From NCBI RefSeq assembly GCF_900156785.1, contig NZ_FTOP01000001.1, positions 310,001 to 374,000 of the forward strand: 64,000 nt of DNA, written 5' to 3'. Below, in pieces: positions 44,562 through 51,723 of this stretch (positions are counted from its first letter, which is position 1; each line of letters opens with the position of its first letter). Position numbers and translations under genes: made by a program. The notes under the pieces are model-generated. The model did no database searches. It worked only from the letters and a program-made list of their open reading frames with translations, and was not told the origin of the DNA. Source of the DNA: Belliella pelovolcani. GTDB taxonomy: Bacteria > Bacteroidota > Bacteroidia > Cytophagales > Cyclobacteriaceae.

Positions 44562-46067
44562 ATGAAAAAATTAGCACTACTATACCTGCTTTTATTAGCG
44601 GGGATGGCCTCCGCGCAAGAAGCTGCAATTGGTACTAGAGATCCAGAAGCTCACAAAAACACTGACCGTTTAGCCATTCTAGACACCATCAGCTTACCCT
44701 TTGACCTGTCTGATGAAAAGAAGCTATCCCGAGAAGATATCCTCAACAAAAAGGAGGGTTTTTTTGTGACAGGCTTGCCAAGGTTTGAATTTGATCCTAT
44801 CCGTGGATTTGGAGTGGGTGGAAATGTGTTTTTCTTCCAGAATAAGACTAAAGAAGATCCTTTCTTTTATTATACCCCTTACCGTTACAGCATCAACACA
44901 GAATTCTTTGTATTCGAAAATGGTAGGATCAAGGCGGCTGTAAACTTGGATGTACCCTATATCTTCAATTCAAAGTGGAGACTTCGCGCCGATGCAGTAG
45001 TCTGGGAAGACCCCAATGCCCAATATTGGGGTATAGGTCGGGAATCACTCAATAACCTGAGTTTTCAGGATAAATCAGCAGGAGCTGAAGGAGGAGTCCG
45101 ACAGTTCAACAGAGTAAATGACTACGAAGAAAATCTGAAAATCGCGGTACCCGGTAATGGCGGCAGACTTCAGACGGACACTCACTACAATCAATTTATC
45201 CAAAGAGAATTGCTTTTCAATGCACTTGGTGAAAGGGTAGAAATGGGGGGAAAGCTGCGCTTAATGTTTGGATATGAGGCTTTGTTTACTGCATTTGAAG
45301 ATTATACAGGCCGTATAGCTGAAGAAGCCTTTCTGCCAGATGGCACAGAAGTCGAGGCCGTTCAAAGACAGACCTTAGTCAATCAACAAATCAATGACGG
45401 GACATGGGATAGGTTTAACCTGTCTGGATTCTCCGATGGCTTCAAATTTACTTCTATGCTAGCAGCAGCATTGATTTATGACACCAGAGATTTGGAACCA
45501 GATCCTTCTAAGGGTGTTTTCTTACAGTATTCCCACGAGTATTCTGCTCCTTGGTTGGGCTCTGACTTCAACTTCAACAAGTTCATGGTGCAGGGACAGG
45601 TTATCCATACATTCCACCGATGGAAAAACAATCGAAATAGATTGACTTTCGCAGGCTTGGCGGCCTTTGGGCATATCTTCGGCCCAAATATCAACTTTAT
45701 CGAAATGTGGGATCTGTCCTCACAGGCTGAAGCCGGAGGGATTTTGGTTCTTGGAGGTGGTAGGTCACTGAGAGGCTATAGAGAAGCTAGGTTTATGGCT
45801 CCTACAGTTGGCTTGGTCAACTTGGAGATGCGTGCGAGATTGTACGATTTCAATGCCTTTAATCAGCATTTTGCACTTGGGGTGACACCATTCTATGATT
45901 TTGGTACTGTATGGGAAGGATTGAGCGATGTTCAGCTCAATAATTTCAGAGGAGCTCCAGGTGTGGGAGGAAGAATCGCCTGGAACCAATCGACTGTATT
46001 ACGTTTAGACTATGCCCAGAGTAGAGAGGGAGGTCAGTTCTTCTTTGGCTTTGGTCATATTTTCTAA
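44562..46067 (+). CDS. BamA/TamA-like outer membrane protein
   Basis: 501 residues from the ATG at 44562 (an upstream TTG would add 8 residues before the signal peptide). Signal peptide ends at MASAQ. No POTRA domains are evident. The C-terminal barrel carries Omp85-type signatures ALIYDTRDLEPDPSKG and LGGGRSLRGYRE, ending in aromatic QFFFGFGHIF. Likely a two-partner/Omp85-type barrel without known substrate. A two-component system lies directly upstream, and TTCTAAT repeats lie in its promoter. Confidence 0.85.
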   Translation: MKKLALLYLLLLAGMASAQEAAIGTRDPEAHKNTDRLAILDTISLPFDLSDEKKLSREDILNKKEGFFVTGLPRFEFDPIRGFGVGGNVFFFQNKTKEDPFFYYTPYRYSINTEFFVFENGRIKAAVNLDVPYIFNSKWRLRADAVVWEDPNAQYWGIGRESLNNLSFQDKSAGAEGGVRQFNRVNDYEENLKIAVPGNGGRLQTDTHYNQFIQRELLFNALGERVEMGGKLRLMFGYEALFTAFEDYTGRIAEEAFLPDGTEVEAVQRQTLVNQQINDGTWDRFNLSGFSDGFKFTSMLAAALIYDTRDLEPDPSKGVFLQYSHEYSAPWLGSDFNFNKFMVQGQVIHTFHRWKNNRNRLTFAGLAAFGHIFGPNINFIEMWDLSSQAEAGGILVLGGGRSLRGYREARFMAPTVGLVNLEMRARLYDFNAFNQHFALGVTPFYDFGTVWEGLSDVQLNNFRGAPGVGGRIAWNQSTVLRLDYAQSREGGQFFFGFGHIF

Positions 46068-46083
46068 AACTCAAAATAATTAA

Positions 46084-46118
46084 AAAAGAGGGAAGGCTAC
46101 GGTAGCCCTCCCTCTTTT
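46084..46118. terminator. Bidirectional terminator
   Basis: AAAAGAGGGAAGGCTAC pairs with GTAGCCCTCCCTCTTTT with one mismatch. It lies between the Omp85-like gene and the convergent carbonic anhydrase gene and overlaps the latter's stop codon. Confidence 0.85.
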
Positions 46119-46806
46119 ATTCTTCTAGTATAGATACTTTCCCTGTATCCACATCATATATAGCGCCGACGACTCTTAATTTCTTAGCTTCAATCAGTTC
46201 ATTGACCAATGGGACTTTGTTTTTGAGTTCGTGAATGCCATGCATTATATTAGCTTCTATGGCTTTTTCATAAAAATCAGGTAAATCTCTAGAAAGTGCT
46301 TTTTCTTCCTCTTCAGCATCTATAAAATCTATGATCTTTTGGATGTATTCGGAGTAATGATGTGAATGGTCATGGTCATGATCTACAAACGCACCAATAG
46401 CACCACACTTCGTATGGCCCAATATAATGACTAAAGGAACTTCCAAATGCTCAATGGCATATTCCAAGCTTCCAATTTCATAATCTCCAACAATATTCCC
46501 GGCATTTCGAATTACGAATAAATCTCCTAAACCTTGATCAAAAATCAATTCTGGTGGCACCCTAGAATCCGAACAGCTGACTATAGCTGCCACAGGATGC
46601 TGACCTACAGAAAGATCCCTCAAGCGAGCCAATGTCTGATCTGGGTGAATGGGATGATCTTCAGAAAATCGCTCATTCCCTGCCAAGAGTACATTTAGCA
46701 GATTCTCTTTCGGAACATTCTCTAGATGCTGGTCTAACTGCTCTGATTTACAGGAAACAGCAAGAATTATCAGGAAAATGACATATATAAAGCTTCGCAT
46801 ACTCAT
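46117..46806 (-). CDS. Beta-carbonic anhydrase lipoprotein with His-rich insert
   Basis: 229 residues. The lipobox region LAVSCKS (Cys19) indicates export and lipidation. Zinc site residues are CSDSRVPPE (Cys, Asp, Arg) and HTKCGAIGA (His, Cys), giving the beta-class Cys2His-type site that interconverts CO2 and bicarbonate. A His/Asp-rich insert, VDHDHDHSHHY, follows the zinc site and is not part of the core fold. It could bind metal. Confidence 0.92.
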   Translation of the reverse strand: MSMRSFIYVIFLIILAVSCKSEQLDQHLENVPKENLLNVLLAGNERFSEDHPIHPDQTLARLRDLSVGQHPVAAIVSCSDSRVPPELIFDQGLGDLFVIRNAGNIVGDYEIGSLEYAIEHLEVPLVIILGHTKCGAIGAFVDHDHDHSHHYSEYIQKIIDFIDAEEEEKALSRDLPDFYEKAIEANIMHGIHELKNKVPLVNELIEAKKLRVVGAIYDVDTGKVSILEE

Positions 46807-46910
46807 TTTTTTTGAAGTAGCAAATCTCTACATTTTGATAGAAATGAATCGTGATATTAGTCACTCAAGAGTATTCAAAAATTAAAAACTTTTAAACTAA
46901 TTTCTTGCTT

Positions 46911-46937
46911 CTTACTTACTTACTTACTTACTTACTT
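46911..46937. repeat. (CTTA) microsatellite, 6.75 units
   Basis: 27 bases of uninterrupted CTTA tetranucleotide repeat, ending 44 bases before the ATG of the small exported peptide gene, that is, within its promoter region. Tetranucleotide tracts change length by slippage, and a length change here would shift promoter spacing. Confidence 0.85.
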
Positions 46938-46981
46938 TAAGCATAAGTCAAATCATTTATCATTTCAATAAACATAAAACT

Positions 46982-47212
46982 ATGCTCAAAAAATTAAAAT
47001 TTATTTTAACATCAATCTTATTACTGACAAGTTTTGTATTGTTAAATACGGAAACAGTCATGGCAGATTGTAATCCAGGCCATTATTCAACGGGAAATCA
47101 AAGTTATGGTGGACCAAATGGTAGATGGGAGTTAGTTTGCGATGAGGCACATGCGGCAATTTGTTGTATTTCTCATCCTAGTGAGGAAGAGGAGGAAGAA
47201 ACCTTAAATTAA
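46982..47212 (+). CDS. Small Cys-rich exported peptide (NVEALA-like)
   Basis: 76 residues: signal-like helix (about 5-21), then LLNTETVMADC, which resembles the NVEALA signature of short Bacteroidota exported peptides. The rest holds four cysteines (after MAD, in LVC, and an adjacent pair ICC), a Gly/Ser/Asn-rich middle, and an acidic tail EEEEEE. Two disulfides are possible. It sits 55 bases upstream of a beta-propeller lipoprotein gene, a pairing typical of this peptide group. The role is unknown. Local DNA is more AT-rich than its surroundings. Confidence 0.6.
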   Translation: MLKKLKFILTSILLLTSFVLLNTETVMADCNPGHYSTGNQSYGGPNGRWELVCDEAHAAICCISHPSEEEEEETLN

Positions 47213-47267
47213 ATCTTTAGGATCAGATAAAAATTATCTGATCCTAATTTCATATTTTAATTTTATT

Positions 47268-48350
47268 ATGTTAAAATCGCCGAGTATTCTTATTGTAATT
47301 GTCTTGTTATTTTCTTGCTCAATAAAAAACACTGAAGTAAATCAAGACGGAATTAAGAGAATTTCTATGGAAGCGGAATTCTCAAATACAACTAATTACT
47401 TTACTGATACATTGTTTATTCCTTTGGAATTCTGTGAAAATTGTATAATTGGCAACATTGACAAAATTTTAAAAGTAAGGGATGGATTTATAATTTCCGA
47501 TAAAAACATTTCTAATGAAGTTTATAAGTTTGACGAAAGTGGAGCATTCCAATTTAAAATTGGTAATAAAGGAGATGGGTTAGGTAATTATGTATTGCCA
47601 TTTGATATCAGTTTAATTCCTTCTACAAATCAGATTGCGATTTTAGATCAAAATCAAAGAAAAATTATTTTTTATTCATTGGAAAACGGAAGTTTTCTTA
47701 GAGAGCTACCTATAAATTTCCAAGCAAGATCTATCCATTTTCTTTCTCCTAGTACTATTGCAGTTCATTTTGACGGTCAATTTTCTGGAAATGAAATGGA
47801 TTATTTAGCGGGTATCCTTGATTTAGAAAAAGGTGAGTTTATATACAAAGGAGTTAATGATTTCTCCAAAACAGATCAAAATAAAACTGCTGGGGATTTT
47901 TACTCTTCAGGTCATGATCTCATTTTTTCGAAGTCTTTAAATGATACGATTTACAATGTTTCTGAAAAAAAATTCACTCCTAAATATTTTATTGATTTTG
48001 GTGAGAAAAAAGTTTCAAGAGATATAAAAAATCTTCCTTTGATGGATATGCGAATGCGTATGATGCAAGAATTACCTCATTATCATAACGGTAATTTTAT
48101 TGAAAATGATGATTTATTATTTTTCCTATGGTGGGGAGATGATGATTTTGAAAATCTTGCTTTTTATAATAAAGCGAACGATAAGCTTGACCTTTTAAAA
48201 GGGCGTTATCAAATAATTAAGCGACCTTTTTTTATCGATAATGAATATCTATATTCTTTTCTTACAAACTCAGACTATGAAAGCTTAAACAGCGAGCCTT
48301 TTTTTGGATTATCTGAAAATCAGGTTATTATTAAAGTTAAACTTAAATGA
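47268..48350 (+). CDS. Six-bladed beta-propeller lipoprotein
   Basis: 360 residues: lipobox LLFSCS (Cys17), then repeated propeller-like blades (DGFIISDKNISNEVYKFDESG, KIGNKGDGLGNYVLPFDISLI, NQIAILDQNQRKIIFYSLENG). The GxGxGxYxxPxD-like segment is typical of Bacteroidota 6-bladed propeller proteins. Surface- or periplasm-facing, partner presumably the peptide encoded just upstream. The biochemical role is unknown. Confidence 0.75.
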   Translation: MLKSPSILIVIVLLFSCSIKNTEVNQDGIKRISMEAEFSNTTNYFTDTLFIPLEFCENCIIGNIDKILKVRDGFIISDKNISNEVYKFDESGAFQFKIGNKGDGLGNYVLPFDISLIPSTNQIAILDQNQRKIIFYSLENGSFLRELPINFQARSIHFLSPSTIAVHFDGQFSGNEMDYLAGILDLEKGEFIYKGVNDFSKTDQNKTAGDFYSSGHDLIFSKSLNDTIYNVSEKKFTPKYFIDFGEKKVSRDIKNLPLMDMRMRMMQELPHYHNGNFIENDDLLFFLWWGDDDFENLAFYNKANDKLDLLKGRYQIIKRPFFIDNEYLYSFLTNSDYESLNSEPFFGLSENQVIIKVKLK

Positions 48351-48569
48351 TTAAGTTGAAATTTTATTATAGAACTCTTCGGAATTATAAACTTACCTGA
48401 ATTATTATATAAAAGCTGATGAAAATGGTTTTTTTTACTTATAAAAGGCATATAGGTGGGTAAACACATACACGTGCCAATAATAGATTTTATCTAACAT
48501 TTTCTTAATGAGAAAGGCCGCTTAATTTCATTATAAATTCAAGCTAATTTTTTATAGACATAAAATTTT

Positions 48570-48585
48570 ATCGTAATATTGCGAT
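48570..48585. promoter_or_regulatory. ArsR-type operator before arsR
   Basis: ATCGTAATATTGCGAT is a 16-bp near-palindrome (one mismatched pair) of the kind bound by ArsR/SmtB repressors. It lies 44 bases before the arsR ATG. Confidence 0.7.
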
Positions 48586-48629
48586 GTAATTAAATTCATA
48601 CTTCATCCTTCTAAATTCTATCTTCCACC

Positions 48630-48959
48630 ATGGGTGTCACCAAAACAGATCTCTTCACAGAAAAGCAAAACGAACTGGCCAAAGTAGCCAAGGTTTTTGC
48701 GCATCCGGCACGTGTAGCCATCCTTGAATACCTGATCCAAGCCAACTCATGTATCAATGGAGATTTGGTTCAAGAACTGGGATTGGCGCAGGCAACCATT
48801 TCCCAGCACCTCCGTGAACTCAAGGAAATCGGGCTGATCAAAGGAAGTATAGAAGGTGTTTCAGTGAACTATTGTATTGACCCCATTCGATGGGCAGAAG
48901 TGCAAAACCTATTTCAGGACTTATTCAGCGGTTTTCCTAAGATATCGGGATGCTGTTAG
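48630..48959 (+). CDS. arsR: ArsR-family repressor
   Basis: 109 residues with a winged helix (FAHPARVAILEYLI, GLAQATISQHLRELKEIGLIKG). Cysteines are Cys41, Cys82 and the terminal pair Cys108-Cys109 (SGCC). The usual CVC metal site in the recognition helix is absent. The terminal CC pair may sense arsenite (inference). First gene of the arsenic operon. Its own operator lies upstream. Confidence 0.92.
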   Translation: MGVTKTDLFTEKQNELAKVAKVFAHPARVAILEYLIQANSCINGDLVQELGLAQATISQHLRELKEIGLIKGSIEGVSVNYCIDPIRWAEVQNLFQDLFSGFPKISGCC

Positions 48960-49050
48960 GAATTGTACGAAGTACAATGTACCAAGTACCAAGTAAGGTG
49001 CAGTCTTGGTACTTTATACTTGGTACCTGGTACAAAAAATACAAACTATG
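48945..49050 (+). repeat. Ars intercistronic repeat, copy A
   Basis: Begins with TCGGGATGCTGTTA, the last codons of arsR. It then runs through TTGTACGAAGTACAA, GTACCAAGTACCAAGTA, AGGTGCAGTCTTGGTAC and TACTTGGTACCTGGTAC to ACAAACTATG. The arms are self-complementary, so the RNA would fold strongly. Near-identical to copy B, 631 bases downstream. Confidence 0.85.
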
Positions 49051-49590
49051 AAAACAACCGAATTCACCAAAATCCTTCAAGAAAACCCTGAAAAGGCCCT
49101 TTTTTTTGAATACCAGTCTGGGCAATATGTCAGAACGGACTACCACATTACGGAAATCAAAAACGTGAACTTCGATACAGTAGACTGTGGAGGAATCCGC
49201 AACCAATGGTCAGAAGTGCATATCCAACTCTGGGAAAATGAAGTTCCTGAGCCGGATCATGCTGTGGATACAAGCAAGGCCATGAAGATCTTTGATGTAG
49301 TCAATAAGGTGAGGGAAACCTATCCCGATGCAGAGATCAAGTTCGAATATGGCAATGCTGTGTTCCCTACCGCCGTACTTCCAGTTCACAATATAAAGGA
49401 TAGCGGAAATGCCCTGATCGTACAACTCACACCTGACCAAACAACTTGTAAAGCAAAAGACAGAGCTACTACTCCTGAAGAAAAAGCTGCTGCTTGTTGT
49501 GGACCTGTTTCGGAAAAGCCAAAAATCAGAGTTTCACTTGCTTCTCTCCAGTCAGCAAATAGCTGCGAACCTGGATCGGGATGCTGTTAA
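49048..49590 (+). CDS. DUF6428-like arsenic-operon protein
   Basis: 180 residues from the ATG at 49048 (an upstream in-frame ATG lies in the repeat). The core YHITEIKNVNFDTVDCGGIRNQWSEVHIQLW and EIKFEYGNAVFPTAVLPVHNI matches proteins often found in Bacteroidota ars operons. The tail is Cys-rich: AACCGPVSE, then SANSCEPGSGCC. Probably binds arsenite or assists the reductase/exporter (inference). Flanked on both sides by repeat copies A and B. Confidence 0.75.
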   Translation: MKTTEFTKILQENPEKALFFEYQSGQYVRTDYHITEIKNVNFDTVDCGGIRNQWSEVHIQLWENEVPEPDHAVDTSKAMKIFDVVNKVRETYPDAEIKFEYGNAVFPTAVLPVHNIKDSGNALIVQLTPDQTTCKAKDRATTPEEKAAACCGPVSEKPKIRVSLASLQSANSCEPGSGCC

Positions 49591-49676
49591 TTTATTGTAC
49601 GAAGTACAAAGTACCATGTACCAAGTAAGGTGCAGTCTTGGTACTTCGTACTTGGTACTTGGTACAATACACTATG
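49576..49676 (+). repeat. Ars intercistronic repeat, copy B
   Basis: Repeats copy A with few changes: TCGGGATGCTGTTA (the last codons of the DUF6428-like gene), TTGTACGAAGTACAA, GTACCAAGTAAGG, TGCAGTCTTGGTAC, CGTACTTGGTAC, ending CACTATG at the arsC start. Confidence 0.85.
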
Positions 49677-50288
49677 AACTTATACCCCACTCTCAAATCC
49701 CACATCGAGCAAGCGCAGACGCTGCCGATTAGCGAAGAACGCAAAGCCGTACTTCAAGTTCTGATTGACTATGTTCAGCAGAAAGCCGATCAAAATCAGG
49801 AAATCAACCTGAATTTTATCTGTACACACAATTCCCGAAGAAGCCAGTTTTCGCAAATCTGGGGGAAAGTAGCTGCAGCCTTTTTTGGCATAGACATCAA
49901 CTCCTTTTCAGGAGGTGTGGAAGTCACAGCCTTCAATGAAAGGGCGGTGGCTTCGATCAAAAGATTTGGATTCAAGGTCAGCAAAAAAGGTGATGGCAAT
50001 CCCAAATACTTTGTGTTTTATTCAGAGGAAGAGGCCCCAATTGTAACCTTCAGCAAGGTATATGATGATGCCGCCAATGCTCCTGATGGATTCGCCGCTG
50101 TGATGACCTGTTCACATGCTGATGAAAATTGCCCTTTTATCCCTGGCGCTGAAGCCAGAATTCCCGTTCGCTACGAAGATCCAAAAGCATTTGACGACAC
50201 CGATCAGGAAGCTGAAATGTATGATAAAAGGTCTATGCAGATTGCCTCTGAAATGCTATTCGTTTTCTCAAAAATTCATAAGAAATAA
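49674..50288 (+). CDS. arsC: Thioredoxin-coupled-type arsenate reductase (LMW-PTPase fold)
   Basis: 204 residues from the ATG at 49674. It has a P-loop CTHNSRRS (Cys50, Arg56, pattern C-x5-R) and a later pair Cys146/Cys153 in MTCSHADENCPFIPG. This spacing matches the redox cysteines of thioredoxin-coupled arsenate reductases. Reduces arsenate to arsenite for export by the neighbouring Acr3. About 60 residues longer than the S. aureus type, with a helical N-terminus. Confidence 0.88.
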   Translation: MNLYPTLKSHIEQAQTLPISEERKAVLQVLIDYVQQKADQNQEINLNFICTHNSRRSQFSQIWGKVAAAFFGIDINSFSGGVEVTAFNERAVASIKRFGFKVSKKGDGNPKYFVFYSEEEAPIVTFSKVYDDAANAPDGFAAVMTCSHADENCPFIPGAEARIPVRYEDPKAFDDTDQEAEMYDKRSMQIASEMLFVFSKIHKK

Positions 50289-50556
50289 AGTAGAAATACC
50301 CCGCTGGCGAAATAAATTAGAAATATGCTTTGCGAAATATGCCTACGGCGATATAAAGTAGAAATATACTTCGTGAAATATGTTTTCGGAGAAATAAATA
50401 GAAACCTAAGCTTGAGGGAAGGTCCCGAGAGCATATAGATTCGGGATATGCTCTTCGGAGTATAGTGAAATCTTATTTCTTATATATTTCCACAATATAT
50501 CTACAGTATTTCAATCATATTTCTACACTATTTCCTTTAATATCAATTGAAAAAAA
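50289..50556. repeat. Degenerate GAAATA/TATTTC repeat block before acr3
   Basis: The left part repeats words such as AGAAATATGCTTTGCGAAATATG-like and AGAAATATACTTCGTGAAATATG-like units. The right part carries the complementary TATTTC, ATATTTCC and ATTTCTAC words. The block could fold into a long hairpin. No gene is seen. It differs in sequence from copies A and B but has the same self-complementary style. Confidence 0.6.
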
Positions 50557-51585
50557 ATGTCTGATACTAAGAAGATCGCCTTTTTCGAAAAATATTTAAC
50601 CCTATGGGTTGCCTTGTGTATAGGTGTGGGGATTCTGATCGGTCATTTGGCGGGAGATGATATCTCGGTCTTGTCGGGTTTGGAAATCTACAATGTCAAC
50701 CTACCTATTGCCATTCTGATCTGGCTGATGATTTATCCCATGATGTTGCAGATTGACTTTGGAAGCATCAAAGGAGTCGGCAAAGCGCCAAAGGGATTGA
50801 TCTGGACATTGGTTATCAATTGGCTGATCAAGCCTTTCACCATGGCCTTTTTCGCATGGATTTTCTTTGACCAATTGTACTCGGCTTACATCGAACCGGA
50901 TATGGCCGGTGAATATATTGCAGGTGCAATCCTCTTGGGCGTGGCGCCTTGTACCGCTATGGTATTTGTTTGGTCTTACCTGACAGATGGAGATCCCAAC
51001 TATACCTTGGTGCAGGTTTCTGTCAATGACCTGATCATTTTGGTAGCCTTTGTGCCATTGGTAGGTTTTCTATTGGGCATTACCAATGTGACTGTACCTT
51101 ATGAAACCCTGGTGGCCTCTGTAGTGATATTTGTGGTGATTCCATTGATAGCAGGGGTCATTACCAATAAAAGCCTGATTGCCAAAAATGGAGAGGAGTG
51201 GTTTAAAAATGAATTCCTGCCCAAATTCAAACCGGTAAGCATCATTGCCTTATTACTGACCTTGATCTTGCTTTTTGCCTTCCAAGGACCCAATATCCTG
51301 AATAATCCATTGATCATCTTACTGATTGCTGTACCCTTGATTATTCAAACCTACTTTATCTTCTTCATTGCTTGGTTTGGAGGAAGGAAATTAAAGCTTA
51401 GACATGCAGTATGTGCTCCAGCTTCCATGATTGGTGCGAGTAATTTCTTTGAACTGGCTGTGGCCGTAGCCATTGCCTTGTTTGGCTTGGACAGCCCAGC
51501 TGCTTTGGTCACTGTCGTGGGTGTGCTTGTAGAAGTCCCAGTAATGCTACATTTGGTAAGTTTGGCGAATAAGTGGAGATATTAA
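50557..51585 (+). CDS. arsB: Acr3-type arsenite exporter
   Basis: 342 residues, about ten helices. The catalytic-type Cys132 sits in GVAPCTAMVFVWSYLTDGDPNYTLVQVSVND, the signature of the Acr3/BASS family, and ASNFFELAVAVAIALFG is in a late helix. Exports arsenite. Fourth gene of arsR-DUF6428-arsC-acr3. Confidence 0.95.
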   Translation: MSDTKKIAFFEKYLTLWVALCIGVGILIGHLAGDDISVLSGLEIYNVNLPIAILIWLMIYPMMLQIDFGSIKGVGKAPKGLIWTLVINWLIKPFTMAFFAWIFFDQLYSAYIEPDMAGEYIAGAILLGVAPCTAMVFVWSYLTDGDPNYTLVQVSVNDLIILVAFVPLVGFLLGITNVTVPYETLVASVVIFVVIPLIAGVITNKSLIAKNGEEWFKNEFLPKFKPVSIIALLLTLILLFAFQGPNILNNPLIILLIAVPLIIQTYFIFFIAWFGGRKLKLRHAVCAPASMIGASNFFELAVAVAIALFGLDSPAALVTVVGVLVEVPVMLHLVSLANKWRY

Positions 51586-51628
51586 AACTTGAGTTTATTT
51601 GAATGAAATAAATTTCAATTCTTAATTT

Positions 51629-51682
51629 TAGGCCAAATATTTAGAATATAATCGAAAAATTAGGCCTAATTTTTCGATTATA
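51629..51682. repeat. Upstream repeat and 36-bp palindrome of the DUF4143 cassette
   Basis: A 38-bp unit (51629-51666) of the form GGCC-A-AATATTTAGAATATAATCG-AAAAATTA-GGCC, with its GGCC blocks 32 bp apart. Its right half continues into a mirror copy, so 51647-51682 is a perfect 36-bp palindrome centred on TAGGCCTA with arms running out through TTTTTCGATTATA. It lies 41 bases before the ATPase start codon. Confidence 0.9.
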
Positions 51683-51723
51683 AATTTTTTCTTCTATATT
51701 CGAAGTGACTAAAATATACGAAT

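Noticed and set aside
48961-49676. GTACCAAG-rich repeats as a CRISPR-like array
   Set aside because: Only two copies, separated by a gene, without regular spacers or cas genes.
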